Positions 48,219 through 59,595 of a stretch of 64,000 nt of DNA are shown piece by piece (position 1 is the first letter of the stretch; each line of letters begins with the position of its first letter). Origin of the DNA: Daucus carota subsp. sativus. Lineage: Eukaryota > Streptophyta > Magnoliopsida > Apiales > Apiaceae. The notes beneath the pieces are model-generated. The model was not told the DNA's origin and ran no database searches. It saw only the letters and a program-made list of their open reading frames with translations. Both the position numbers and the translations under genes were made by a program. The stretch is taken from assembly GCF_001625215.2 (NCBI RefSeq), contig NC_030386.2:19004545-19068544 (forward strand). The letters are read 5' to 3'.

Positions 48219-49289
48219 GTGAGTCATTTCTTCAGTCAATTCACTATGTCTCAATCAAGTGAACATGAAAATGTCTCTACACATGTTGACCTAGATTCTG
48301 ATTTTCAATCCATAAGTCTAGAGACTAGTCATCCTCTATACTTGCATCCATCAGATCATCCTGGACAGATCTTAGTATCTGAAGCACTTAATGGTGATAA
48401 TTTTGGTGAATGGAAACGCTCGATGAGTCTTGCACTATCAGCCAAGAATAAACTTGGTTTTGTGAATGATAAATACAAAGTACCAGGGATTGAGTCTGTT
48501 TACTTTGATCACTGGCAAAGATGTAATGACATGGTCATTACCTGGTTGTTGAATTCCATTGTTCCTGAAATCAGATCAAGTCTGGTTTATATTGCAAGTG
48601 CTACTAAAATGTGGAAAGAACTTCATGTGAGATTCACACAGAACAATGGACCTAGGATATTTGAGCTCAGAACTGCAATGTCTTCTCTGGTTCAAGACAG
48701 ACTTACTATTTCTGCATATTATACTAAGTTCAAGAAACTGTATGATGATTTCACCAATGCTATTAAAGCTCCTGTGTGCACCTGCACTGCAAAACTTGAA
48801 CAAGCTCAGCATGATGAGATGATGAAGGTCACTCAATTCTTGATGGGACTGAATGATAACTTCACTAATATCAGAGGTCAATTGCTAATGATGAGTCCTC
48901 TTCCCTCTATGAATCAAGTTCTGGCACTACTTCAACAAGAAGAGAGGCAAAGGAACATGTCACATAGTGGAAGATCTTCCACTGAAGCAGCTGTTCTCTT
49001 GAGCCAACAGACCTCAAACCCCTCATCTGGCAACAGGTTTCACAAGCCACCCTTCAAGAAGAATGATGGCAAGTCTAACACTAAGAAAGGGAATTTGTAT
49101 TGCACTCATTGTCAAGGGACAAATCATACCAAGGAAAGATGCTTTCATATCATTGGCTTTCCACCAAAAAAGCAAGGTTCTACAGATAAGAGAACCACAA
49201 GATTTGCCTCATCTTCTGAAGACAAGGTTGTAGCACAAGTTGGAACTCTTGCAGATTCTGGACAGCAGTCTGACAACTCTCAGCATTAG
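48219..49289 (+). CDS. Copia gag
   Basis: A 356-residue frame in the copia element; the start may be 48219 or the later ATG at 48246. The N-terminus has the copia gag motif (LHPSDHPGQILVSEALNGDN, FGEWKRSMSLALSAKNKLGF), then a coiled helical region. It ends with a CCHC zinc knuckle (C-x2-C-x4-H-x4-C in CTHCQGTNHTKERC, about residues 298-311). It forms the virus-like particle. The frame closes at TAG 49287-49289, and the same frame continues into the protease region, so the stop is probably a mutation in a former gag-pol frame. Confidence 0.88.
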   Translation: MSHFFSQFTMSQSSEHENVSTHVDLDSDFQSISLETSHPLYLHPSDHPGQILVSEALNGDNFGEWKRSMSLALSAKNKLGFVNDKYKVPGIESVYFDHWQRCNDMVITWLLNSIVPEIRSSLVYIASATKMWKELHVRFTQNNGPRIFELRTAMSSLVQDRLTISAYYTKFKKLYDDFTNAIKAPVCTCTAKLEQAQHDEMMKVTQFLMGLNDNFTNIRGQLLMMSPLPSMNQVLALLQQEERQRNMSHSGRSSTEAAVLLSQQTSNPSSGNRFHKPPFKKNDGKSNTKKGNLYCTHCQGTNHTKERCFHIIGFPPKKQGSTDKRTTRFASSSEDKVVAQVGTLADSGQQSDNSQH

Positions 49290-51212
49290 GCAAATAGCTT
49301 TACTCCAGTCCAATACCAACAGATGATGAATCTCTTAAGTCAGGCACAGACTCCATCTGCTGCTATTTCTCAGGAACCACCTCAATCAGGTTCTCCTGCT
49401 TTCTCATGCTCTTACATGACTTCTGTTTGTTTACTTAATTTCCACTCTACAACAGACTGGATATTAGATTCATGAGCTACAGATCACATTACCTGCAATA
49501 ATGATCACTTGGAGAATCTTACCCCTTGTTTTATAAACATCTGTTTACCTAATGGACAGTCAACTGTGGTACATTTTAAGGGGTCTCTAAAACTCACTCC
49601 TTCCATCACTTTGTATGATGTGTTGCTTATACCAGATTTCAAGTTTAACTTGATATCTGTTAGCAAATTATGTCAGAATCTTTCTTGTGTCATTTATTTC
49701 CATTCTCATAACTGTATCATACAGGACCCTATGAAGAAGAGGGTACTGGGGATTGGAACTCTTCATGGCAATCTGTATAAACTTCTTCTTCCTTCTGCAA
49801 CTTCTCAACACTCCATTCCTTCTGTGAGTTGCAGTTCCACATCTATTCCTGCTAATCAATTGTGGCATGACAAAATGGGGCACTCTCCATTACATGTAAT
49901 AAAAACAATTGATAGTATTTCACCTCATATCAGTGTACCTAAACAATTTCATTGTTCAGTTTGTCATTTTGCTAAGCAAAATAGACTTGTTTTTCGTGTA
50001 AGTGACAGCAGAGCTTCAAAAGCTTTTGAACTAATTCATTGTGATCTTTGGGGACCTTATAAGCATGCCACCTATTCTACTTGTCATTCATTTCTGACTA
50101 TTGTGGATGATTATAGTAGATGTACATGGACTTATTTGTTGTCCAGCAAAGCACAAGTTCCTGCTATTTTTGACAAGTTTTTCAATTATGTCAAAAATCA
50201 TTTTAATACCTCTGTTAAAACTGTACGCTCAGATAATGGTACAGAATTCTTCAATCATTCTATGAATTCCATGTTTGCTCAGTTAGGTATTATTCATCAA
50301 CACTCATGTGTTGATACTCCTCAGCAAAATGGAAGAGCTGAAAGAAAGCACATACATCTTTTGTCTGTAGCTAGAGCCTTAAGATTCACTGCTTCACTCC
50401 CTATTCATTTATGGGGAGACTGCCTTCTTACTGCTACATACATCATTAACAGAACCCCTAGTTCTGTTTTACAAAATAAAACTCCTTATTTTCTTCTCTT
50501 AAACAAATCACCATCTTATTCTCATCTTAAGGTGTTTGGTTGTCTCTGCTATGCTTCCACTTTGGCAAAAAGAGCAGATAAATTTTCTCCTAGAGCTGTT
50601 AAGTGTCTATTCTTAAGGTATCCTCATGGTCAAAAGGCTTATAGGTTACTCAATTTGAAATCACATGCTATATTCACATCAAGAGATGTAATTTTTTATG
50701 AGTCAATCTTTCCTTACAAACAAAAATCTCTCAGTCAGGAGCATACTTTGATGTTTCCTCCTGAAAATTCATTCATTGATGACATTTCAGCTTCATCAAC
50801 AGTTCCACATTTCAGCTCTCAATCACCCCCTGATATACATATATCATCTCCTTCCAGATCACCCCTTATATCACCAGATCATTCTTCCTCTCCACCTCAA
50901 GAGCAACCATCTAGGGAGATAGCACCATCTGTCACACATCCTGTTAAAACAACAAGTGTCCAACTTCCTGTTAGACCAACAAGACAAAGAGTTTTGCCAC
51001 AAAAATTCAAGGATTTTACTGGTCTTCCTTCAACCATTAAGGGTAATCTTAATAGTACCATTCAGTATCCACTTCATACAGTGGACTCAATTTCTCATCT
51101 CAGACATCATATCAGCATTTTGTTGCTAATTCTGCCAAAATCTTTGAGCCTACTCATTACAAACAGGCTGTTACTGATCCCTTATGGTGTGTTGCAATGC
51201 AAACTGAACTGA
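49290..51212 (+). pseudogene. Copia protease / integrase region (broken)
   Basis: It continues the gag frame. The protease site (WILDS then ATDH) is broken by TGA at 49473-49475, exactly where the catalytic Asp-Ser-Gly motif needs Gly. From 49509 the frame is open for 567 codons. It has a pre-integrase zinc-binding part (LWHDKMGH ... CSVCHFAKQ) and an integrase core with Asp in HCDLWGP, Asp in RSDNGTEF and Glu in NGRAERKH, then a Ser/Pro-rich linker. It leaves the RT frame at about 51100-51135, a single-base shift. Integrase would insert cDNA, but cannot be made here as a normal polyprotein. Confidence 0.85.
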
Positions 51213-52130
51213 ATGCATTAGAAGCCAATAATACTTGGAAAATTACTTCTTTACCTCCAGGCAAGAAAGCTGTTGGTTGTAAATGGGTGTTTAAAATCAA
51301 ATACAAAACAGATGGTACTTTAGATAGGTACAAGGCCAGACTAGTGGCAAAGGGCTTCACTCAAACTCATGGTCTTGACTATTTTCAGACATTTGCCCCT
51401 GTGGCAAAGATGTCTACAGTTCGAATTGTTCTGTCACTAGCTGCTATTCAGAAATGGACTTTACATCAGTTAGATATCACTAATGCTTTTCTTCATGGTG
51501 ATTTACATGAAGAGGTGTACATGCAAATCCCACAAGGAGTTATCATTCCACCAGAATTCAAAGGCACCAATCCAGTTTGTAGGCTTGTAAAATCTCTCTA
51601 TGGCCTAAGGCAGGCTCCTAGAGAACGGCTTGATAAATTTTCTCATGCTTTACTAGTATTTGGGTTTCAGCAGTCAAAATATGACAATTCTCTGTTCTTC
51701 ATTCACACATCAGCTGGTTTTACTGCTACTGGTCTATGTAGATGATATTATTCTTACTGGATCACTGGAAAATCACATAACAGAATTTAAAGACTTTCTC
51801 AATACTCAGTTCAAAGTTAAAGATCTTGGGCATCTCAACTATTTCTTAGGCATTGAAATTGCCAGGTCTAAGGATGGGATTTATATTCATCAGAAAAAGT
51901 ATGCTTTGAATTTACTTCAAAATACTGGTCTTTTAAGTTCAAAACCTAGTGCTATTACTTTGCCTGTTCAACATAATCTCAGTTCTACTACTGGTACACC
52001 TCTGGCTGATGGTTCCAGTTACAGAAGATTGGTTGGACAGCTGATCTACTTAACCATTACCAGGCCTGAATTGTCTTATCCTGTGCATATACTTAGTCAA
52101 TTCATGGCTAAACCAACTGACATTCATTGA
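51197..52130 (+). pseudogene. Copia reverse transcriptase region (frameshifted)
   Basis: Two overlapping frames, 51197-51745 and 51660-52130. The first has GCKWVFKIKYKTDG, ARLVAKGFTQ, LDITNAFLHGDL and SLYGLRQAPR. The second has the polymerase active-site motif YVDD (LLVYVDDIILTG) and the downstream LGHLNYFLGIEIARS. A frameshift just before YVDD (about 51715-51735) separates the catalytic Asp pair from the rest. The second frame ends in TGA 52128-52130, where family members usually have Trp. Confidence 0.87.
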
Positions 52131-52742
52131 AATTCAGCCTTAAAATTGGTTAGATATCTCAAGAATGCTCCAGGACAAGGCCTTCTTCTCTCAGCTAATA
52201 GTTCACTATCTCTGCAAGTCTGTTGTGATGCTGACTGGGCAACATGTCCCATGACCAGACGGTCTGTTTCTGGATTTTGTGTATTACTTGGCAATTCACT
52301 TCTCTCCTGGAAGTGTAAGAAACAAAATGTTGTAGCTCGTTCCTCTACTGAATCTGAGTACAGAGCTCTTGCTTCTGCAACATGTGAAGTACAGTGGATT
52401 TTTGATCTTCTCACTGAGTTACATTTCCAGATACCAACTCCTATCAAGTTGCTTTGTGACAACACTTCTGCTATCAGCATTGCAGACAATCCAGTGTTGC
52501 ATGAACGGACAAAGCACATCGAGTTAGATGTTCATTTTGTTCGAGATAAAGTCAAAAGTGGTTTTATTCATCCCGCCTATATTTCTACACATCTTCAGCC
52601 TGCAGACTTACTTACCAAGCCTCTCACTGCTCTCAAAACTCGACAGCATCTGCTCAAATTGGGCGCCTTCAATATTTTCCGCCCTCCCAATTTGAGGGTG
52701 TATTGGGGAGACAGCAGTCAAATAGTAAATAAGTCAGGGTAG
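52131..52742 (+). pseudogene. Copia RNase H region
   Basis: An open frame from just after the TGA at 52128 to a stop inside the 3' LTR (52742). It carries VRYLKNAPGQG, CDADWATCPMTRRSVSGFC, SWKCKKQNVVARSSTESEYR and HVHFVRD-type sequence (HIELDVHFVRDKV). The catalytic Asp/Glu residues (CDADWA, STESEYRAL) are visible. It is cut off from RT by the upstream stop. Confidence 0.82.
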
Positions 52743-52866
52743 TTTTGTAAATAGTTTAAAACGGATTTAAGCGGGAAAAGTAGTTAGAAGTTGGTGCATC
52801 AGTTTTGTATATATTCATCTGTAAGCTTCTCTTTTCATTTCAAGAAATACAGTTTACATTTCTATA
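52701..52866 (+). repeat. 3' LTR of the copia element
   Basis: 166 bp, starts TATTGGGGAG directly after TTTGAGGGTG and ends TTTCTATA before the AGTGA duplication. Confidence 0.93.
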
Positions 52867-52990
52867 AGTGAGTTACACTCTAGTAGGGGACCAAATGTAC
52901 ACAAGGGTCGGCCTTCAATTAGTCCCCCAACTTGATCATCCGGAAATATATTTCTGTAGGATGCAGTCCTTTGATGATTGGGCATCTTAA
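52867..52990 (+). pseudogene. Ty3/gypsy pol remnant, right piece
   Basis: Immediately after the copia element, the frame that ended at 47635 continues in register (AVSYTLVGDQMYTR), as expected in the gypsy region just before the integrase zinc finger. Similarity fades after about 52990. Confidence 0.55.
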
Positions 52991-53584
52991 TTGACAACCT
53001 GAGGTATGCGGAAAATGACACATATATGGCTTTCTCTTTGCGTGTATGATTGTCGTACTTTTTGTATAAGGATGCTAGAAGTAGTGTGCGGAAAAAATTA
53101 TAGGTGCTGGATATAATCCTTTTGATGATCAGTGGCCTTCTTAATTGGTTGCCAGTTTTCTATTAACTGCATGTGCACACCAGGGAAATAGTAACAATCC
53201 ACACATTCTCTGTCAATTTTAAATGATCTAACAAAACTATGAAATTTTTTCCATGCTAGTTGTAATTCACTACCGAAGCTAAGGACTTAAACCTTAATGA
53301 GATTTTTAGCTTCTGCATAACTGATTCATTTCCAGGCATTCCCATGGTAGTATGGTACCTTGTTTGTTGTTTCCCAATAATTTGCCATTACAACAAAATC
53401 AGGTTACATACCAACATGTAGTAGCTCTCGTCGCCTTTTTTTAAACCAAAGCTCCAGTGACCTATTACAATGGTTTATATACACTTAAAAAGATTGGCTA
53501 ATAATTCTGCAATGTTTATTATAGGGGCAAAAACATGAAAATTCTCTACTTATACACTTGATATGTGTGTACTTCCTCTGTTCT
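52991..53584. other. No gene seen
   Basis: AT-rich sequence with many stops. Possibly older repeat remnants. Confidence 0.35.
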
Positions 53585-53592
53585 CACATAGA

Positions 53593-53971
53593 CATGGGCG
53601 GAACCAAGGGGGGGCGAGCCCCGGCGCCAGCCCCGGCTGAGAAAAAAATAATAAGTATAATTTATTTATTTTTAGTTTTTTAGCCCGAGGACAAATTAAA
53701 AAATGATTTTATATATAAAAAATAGCCCATTTAACATGGTGGTTTACATCGAGAAGACCATATTTAAAGATATAGACGATAAAGTTATCTTACAACGCTA
53801 TCAAAATATGCAAAATCGTAGAATTCAGCTGTCATCCATTCCTTCCTAAAAAAAGGCAGTAAAGATGTCACCACTTAACCTATTAAGGTATGCATATTTA
53901 CTTTTAATTTTTTTGCTGAAATTTTAATAATACTTAGCCCGGGGTCGAAATTAATCCTGGTTCCGCCGCTG
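53593..53971. mobile_element. hAT-type MITE with perfect 8-bp TSD
   Basis: Ends CATGGGCGGAACCA and, in reverse complement, CAGCGGCGGAACCA (12 of 14). CACATAGA flanks both sides exactly (53585-53592, 53972-53979). 379 bp, G/C-rich ends, no ORF. Confidence 0.85.
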
Positions 53972-54703
53972 CACATAGATGTCTTTCACATAAAGATAAT
54001 TAGATTGAATTTATCATTTTATAATTCTCTGCAGTTGCATGAACAAGAAGGATATTGCTACTTCCAATACTGCAGCTAATCCATGCCCTCAAATTATCTA
54101 TCTTTTGGTTAAATGAAAAGCTCTGGTAGAAAGCATTAGAAAACAAAATCCAATTTATGATCAATCAGATCATTCTTTCCTATCCACCCGTAGTAGTAGA
54201 ACATGAAGTGATATTATTAGGCAGAAAAACAAGTATCGAGCTTGGGTAAAAACTAAATGAGTATGAACAATAAGTCATGGTAGTAAAAAAAGATGGCATT
54301 AGCTTTTGTTTTTTTTCTTTTGCCAGAAAAGATGGCATTAGTTTAATTGTCAAAGAACACAATCAATCCTATTGCAGTAAACATTTCTGATAATCCGAAT
54401 AACAGATAATTAATGTGATTTTTCCAAAGAATAGAGATTAATTCATCAGATTTCCGTCTTGCAACAAATACCTTTGGTGTTATCTAAAAAAGAGTAACAA
54501 TTGATTTTGGTCTAAACCTGATTGGAAACAATGGTGAGGTCTAGTCGGTTTCATAAAAATTAGTCGATTGTAACGGTAACCAGTTTTGACCCGTACCATC
54601 CATGTGTGTTGCCACCTGGGTGAGACTCCCGTAATCTGCATGGTCCCACACGTTTCTCTAGACAGGTGGGCCCATGCATGCTAGGAGCAAAAGGTCTCTT
54701 TAC

Positions 54704-54897
54704 CAGTGTTGTAAAAAGCGGGAATCGGACTTAATCGGTGAAGTCACGGAACAAGGATTAATCGGGGATTAATTGAATTGATCGGAGATTAATCGGATTG
54801 ATCGGTGATTAATCGGAAATTTAATCAGTTCGGGGAGCTACGGAACAGGGATTAATCGGTGATTAATCGTGATTAATCAGCGATTTTTAGAACAGAG
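54704..54897. mobile_element. hAT-type MITE with GATTAATCGG repeats, 8-bp TSD
   Basis: CTCTTTAC flanks both sides exactly (54696-54703, 54898-54905). Ends CAGTGTTGTAAAAAGCGG and, in reverse complement, CTCTGTTCTAAAAATCGC. The interior is almost entirely iterated (G)GATTAATCGG/TGATCGG-type repeats. 194 bp. Confidence 0.82.
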
Positions 54898-54905
54898 CTC
54901 TTTAC

Positions 54906-56025
54906 AAATAGTCAGAATGGTGGGGTTTTATTCCTGTCTCGACATGTTAAAAGTCGGAAATATAACGTTTGGAATTCAGGATCGGTCGGTTTCATTACGG
55001 GTATTCTAATTCGGTATTCCTTTTTATTCCTTTTTCATTGTTATACTCCCAAAAAATAATATCAATTTTTGCATATAAAATGGGCAACACATCAAAAGTT
55101 TTTATAAGCTTTTGCTTATAAAGCTGATTTCAAGTTATAATTTTCATAAAATTCTCCGGATTTTCAGTTTCTTGAATGCAACTAGTCATGACTCATGAAT
55201 CATACTCGCTTGGTTGCATGTACAGCCCGGTGTGTTGCTAACAAACTTTACAGCTATATATGGCAAACGCTAAACATGCAAATTGTTGAAATCTAAGCAA
55301 AATCCAAAACCTTAGCCAGAGCCATGAGATCATGCAGATATGCATGGCTTTATACTTATCCTTTAGCAGTATCCAGGAAGATATATGTTGGGAAGCAGTT
55401 ATGAAATCTATCAAGAGTAGTGCTATATACATAAATTTTGGTACAAAATTTTACACAAGATGACATGGTAATTGAGATGAGATTTTTTAATTGGTACTAT
55501 TTATGTGAATACAAGGACCATTCTAATCAAAACTTAACACATGAGAGATTTTGTACCTCATGCATTTTCCATCTATTAATTCCGACTCGAAATACATTAT
55601 ACGCGTTTACCTTCATTTAGACTCGAACCCATTAGGCTAAAATTTGCAAACTATTTATTGGAATTTTTGTGGTCATAATTTGAACGAATACACATATTTA
55701 ATCTTCAAGATATGCCAACATAACATTTCTCGTGAAATTTATCTACGAAAGGTGTTACAGTATCAAAACACACATATAATTTCTAAGACAGGACGATATT
55801 CATATTTTTCAGAAAATTTATTTACGAATGGGAAGACATATTTTATAGCTACAAAATATATATAGCGATATTCCGAGATTAAATAAAACAAAACGGAGTT
55901 ACATATATAAAGCCAAAACAAAGAAAAATATTGAACTAGCCCAATTTTATTATAATTGTGAAGGGAGACTAGTAATTAAGAGCAGTATCTGGAGCCAACA
56001 GATTTCATAGATAGGTGCAGATTGA
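54906..56025. other. Intergenic / 3' flank of the first NHL gene
   Basis: No gene recognised. Bases 55880-56025 are the probable 3' UTR of the minus-strand NHL gene and contain AAAGCCAAAACAAAGAAA, similar to the tandem units at 60.2-61.7 kb. Confidence 0.4.
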
Positions 56026-56766
56026 TCAAAGATCAACTTTGCAAGTATGCTGATCTTGATTTGGATCATGATTAGTATTAAGCAAAGGAACTTGACCAAC
56101 CATCCCTCTCTTTAAACCAAGCAGCATATCACAAGTGACATAGAGATCATAGTGCGAAGTCTTGATACCCGCTGCCTTGTACTTGACCCGCCCCTGCAAC
56201 ACGACACGAAGCTGCACCAGTCCATATCCCTCCACATCCATAAGAATCCCATTGGCCAGATCCAAGGACACGGGCACTGCAGATCCCCCGAGAATCGGGG
56301 CAAATGACACTGTACTGTCCTCGCGCTGGTGCAGCGGTGGCAGGCTCAGGTGCGGAGTGATCCTCTGGTTTCTGTAGGACACGAAAGCTGAGAGACGGTC
56401 GTAGTAGATTGAGGCATGGTCGTTGGGGTTTCGTGTCACGATTGTGAATTGCATAGTGGTGGCAATGAAAGGGGGAGTACTTGTGCTGAGATTGAAGACT
56501 GCAGCGCTCACTATCGCGAATTTGGGCTTGTGGGGACGGTAGACTAGCCAGAGTATCAGAGCGATGATCGCGAACAAGACCAGCAAAACGAGAATAGATT
56601 GTGCAAAGGAGCGCCACATATGTCCAGCATATGATTCTTTGCTCTTGCCATAGCTACTCCATCCTCCGTATCCCCATCTGCGTCTCCATTTCCCCTTGAG
56701 ACCGCCATCTGCTGCTGTCGTCGTGACCTTGCTCGGCTCCCCATCTACTTTAGGATCTTCTGCCAT
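56026..56766 (-). CDS. NDR1/HIN1-like (NHL) LEA_2 membrane protein, copy 1
   Basis: A single-exon 246-codon gene, ATG at 56766-56764. Residues 1-54 are a basic, Gly/Trp-rich cytosolic tail (KGKWRRRWGYGGWSSYGKSK). Residues ~57-79 form one membrane helix (ILVLLVLFAIIALILWLVYR). The rest is a LEA_2 (WHy-type) beta-sandwich: PKFAIVSAAVFNLS, then FTIVTRNPNDHASIYYDRLS with the family NPN motif, and a conserved C-terminus ending CKVDL. It is likely a type II plasma-membrane protein of the family involved in defence and abiotic stress. Copy 2 lies at 61780-62448. The extended Trp/Gly-rich tail is absent from copy 2. Confidence 0.92.
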   Translation of the reverse strand: MAEDPKVDGEPSKVTTTAADGGLKGKWRRRWGYGGWSSYGKSKESYAGHMWRSFAQSILVLLVLFAIIALILWLVYRPHKPKFAIVSAAVFNLSTSTPPFIATTMQFTIVTRNPNDHASIYYDRLSAFVSYRNQRITPHLSLPPLHQREDSTVSFAPILGGSAVPVSLDLANGILMDVEGYGLVQLRVVLQGRVKYKAAGIKTSHYDLYVTCDMLLGLKRGMVGQVPLLNTNHDPNQDQHTCKVDL

Positions 56767-58200
56767 AGCCTTCTGTCAAGACTAATCACATAAAATTGTG
56801 CTGTGTTTGTCTGGATAGTTATGATGCTGTAGTTCTTCTCTTTGTACCATATATGTTGAATTGCTCCAGACTCTGCCAATTCAGATGAGACAATTAAAGG
56901 TTAAAGATAGCAAAGCTGGTGATGCATGAGCATAACAACTGTACAGGGGAAATAAAGAGTAATCGACATGTAAGACACGTGGAACAACAGAGGAGAAAAC
57001 TGTAGACGTTTCTTTTTTGTTCTTACAAATCATTCTGCATTTCTCTTCTTTGGAATCAGTGGGCAGCACGTAGGGCCGGTTTTGAGATTTATGAGTCATA
57101 GTCAAAATCAGTTGGGCGCTAGACAAAGGTCTGGTTGCATTTATTAATACGGCTTTTCTGTGATGCACCCACCAACACATACTAAGCAATGCATTTAACT
57201 CATTTTGTCGGCTCATACTTCTTAATATAGTGGACTCCTGCATATACAACAACCACATCAATCAAAATGAGCTAAATACTAGCAGAATTTAGTTCTTAAT
57301 ATGTGCTCATGGGCACACATTGGAGAAACTGTTATTAATATGTAAAATTGAATTAAGCATGTACAAGTTCAAGGGATGATCGTCCGATTGGTCTCTGGCT
57401 TGCTCACGAAATGAAAAACGATAAAATTTACAAAATTTTGTCGGTTGTTCACAAAAACTATAAGTGTCTTAACTTGACACGCCCCCTATATATCATTTTC
57501 CGTCAATATTTTCAATTCCGTTGTGCATTCGTATATTCTGGAACTAGTAGAAAATATCTACCGGACCGTGCAAGGGAAATACCCATTAAAAACACAATTT
57601 CACCAATAATATCCGCAAGGATACAATGCTGCGTTCGCTATTAAATTTTGCTTGGTTAGTAAACTATATTAAAATCCTATATGCTGGTTAAATGTAAAAA
57701 TGTTCATTTTTGAAAACTGTGGATGAACACCGCGAGTGATATCAGCAAAACCTCTCCAGAACTCACCAAATCAAAGATGATGTGAATAGACCTCTGCGCC
57801 TGACCTCTCTATTACTCATTTTTTTGTCAAGTTTGCAGCCATCTCAGCAGGATTAGAAATTTATGCTGTATCCCCTCAGTGAGGCCTTGGGCATACATCT
57901 ATTACTTACGTTTCGTTCCTTTAGACAGGCCTTCAGCTCTCAAACAATTTTCTTCCTTGGCCAATTCATCACAGTAATCTTAAAAGGTGATCCCAGCAAC
58001 ATTGATCCCAACCTTTTTAATTAAAACTCCCAATAGTGACGTTGAATCCATCCTCAAAAGCAGTGGCAACTTCATCTCTGCCTTTTCAAGCTCTTTTCTA
58101 GTTTCGCCTATTTCCATCTAAAGTTTTCAAGCTCATTATATATGTTGAACAGACATAAAATTAGAGGTTTGGGGCAAAATTAGAGGTTTGACCACTAAAA
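56767..58200. other. Upstream region of NHL copy 1, no other gene
   Basis: AT-rich with short spurious frames. Includes the promoter side of the minus-strand NHL gene. Confidence 0.35.
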
Positions 58201-58207
58201 TAAGCTA

Positions 58208-58462
58208 ATAGTAGTGTTTGGTAGTTAGCGGATTGAAATAAAGGTTTGGATCCAAAAAGCTAATTTTGAAAAAGCTACTTTGAGGAGCTTTTTGGATTAG
58301 CGGTTTTGGTTTATGTTAGAAAAATCTAATCAATCAGCTATTTACCAAACAGTTTTACGAGAAACAGCTAATTCAATCCGCTAGTCAAAACATCTAATTG
58401 AATCAGCTAGTCAAAACAGCTAATTCGATCCGCTAACAGCTAATTCCCAAACAGGGCCAAAA
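58208..58462. mobile_element. Possible Harbinger-type MITE
   Basis: The left GTGTTTGGTAGTTAGCGG and the right end (reverse complement GGCCCTGTTTGGGAATTAGC) resemble PIF/Harbinger termini. The interior has repeated CAGCTAATTCAATCCGCTA and its inverse. No clean TWA duplication found. Confidence 0.5.
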
Positions 58463-59256
58463 CGTTTCAGCTCATCACGACGTGTACAGTCACATGTCCC
58501 CAACTTAGCAGTTAGCTCCATGACTGAGGCATTAGCCTTCTCCAACGTAGTTTCAGGTCTTGTTATTTAACAAACTTGGCCAAATTTGTTATTTTTTATC
58601 AACTAAATGTGATCAACAACAAGCTTATTTTGCTCAAAAATTTAAGATTCAAACTTTTTCAGCCTACAAATTTTGAAATTTTGACAAAATTTAAAATTTC
58701 ACCGACCGTTTAATTCAAATTTCAGTTTTCTCTCCATTTCAAATTCGACCAGATTAGTTGAGTTCATTACTTTCGAATAGTTCAGTTGAGTTTATTGATT
58801 TCAACAAATTCTGTTGAGTTTATTAATTTTGACAATTAAATTTAGTTTACCAATTTTCACATATTCTTTAAGTTCAACTATAACAGTCCGATTAACAAGG
58901 CCATACCATAATATGTATTTGGTATAAATATATTACCACATGTACACACCACACAAAAATTGTTCAATTGTTTTTTTTAAAAATAAAATAGGATTGTAAT
59001 GAAAATAACAACAATAAACAAATTCAAATCAAACTGTTGATCATCATACAAACCGAATAATTTTTGCATTTACTCGTCATACTACCTGATAATTCTACAT
59101 TAAATGACTGACAAGAGATCTCAAAAATTTTGAATGTCCAACTGCAAAAGATTGCAAAATGTTTAACTACCAAAGATAAATAGAGGATACATATATCCAT
59201 TAGCATCCTCATCATCGACTTGATTCCTCCCTAACCGCAACTTGATTGCCTTCCAC
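58463..59256. other. No gene seen
   Basis: AT-rich; repeated GAGTTTATTNATTT and CAATTTTGA-type motifs at 58740-58870 suggest a degenerate short repeat. Confidence 0.35.
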
Positions 59257-59595
59257 CACTACAATCTGATTTTCCTATATTTTAATATAGTAATACTTGT
59301 AATTGGTAATATAGATTTTAATTTGGCCGGCTCTACATAAGCGCCGAATTTAATTATGAAATTTATTTTAAGAAAGGCGTGAACTTTGCTCCATTTTTAT
59401 CGAATTCGAGATTAAAAGCGACGTGATAAACGACAATCAAAGATGATCGCCATTGAATATGACTAGATAAAAGCGACTAGGTATACATGCGACCAAATAA
59501 TTATGACCAACAACAAAATAAAAATGACCGTTATCATAAGCGATCTGATCGGTCGAATTTAATGATGGCCGCTTTAAACTATTTTTCTTGTAGTG
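59257..59595. mobile_element. Possible CACTA-type non-autonomous element
   Basis: Starts CACTACAATCTG and ends TTTTTCTTGTAGTG, so the outer eight bases are perfect CACTACAA inverted repeats, a CACTA superfamily signature. The interior has iterated GCGAC/GACCG motifs. No 3-bp duplication is visible (CAC versus ATT). Confidence 0.45.

Larger units (their letters stand above)
47636..52866 (+). mobile_element. Ty1/copia LTR retrotransposon, 5.2 kb, TSD AGTGA
   Basis: LTRs of 166 bp (47636-47801 and 52701-52866) differ at one position by eye. AGTGA flanks both ends (47631-47635, 52867-52871). A primer-binding site starts right after the left LTR (TGGTATCAGAGC, 47802), matching plant initiator Met-tRNA. 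A purine-rich tract (TTTGAGGGTG) precedes the right LTR. The internal order gag - protease - integrase - RT - RNase H is copia. The coding part has three stops and two frameshifts. LTR ends are TATTGG...TCTATA instead of TG...CA. Confidence 0.93.

Noticed and set aside
49287..49289. Gag stop as programmed readthrough
   Set aside because: Cannot be excluded, but two other stops and two frameshifts in the same element make simple mutation more likely.
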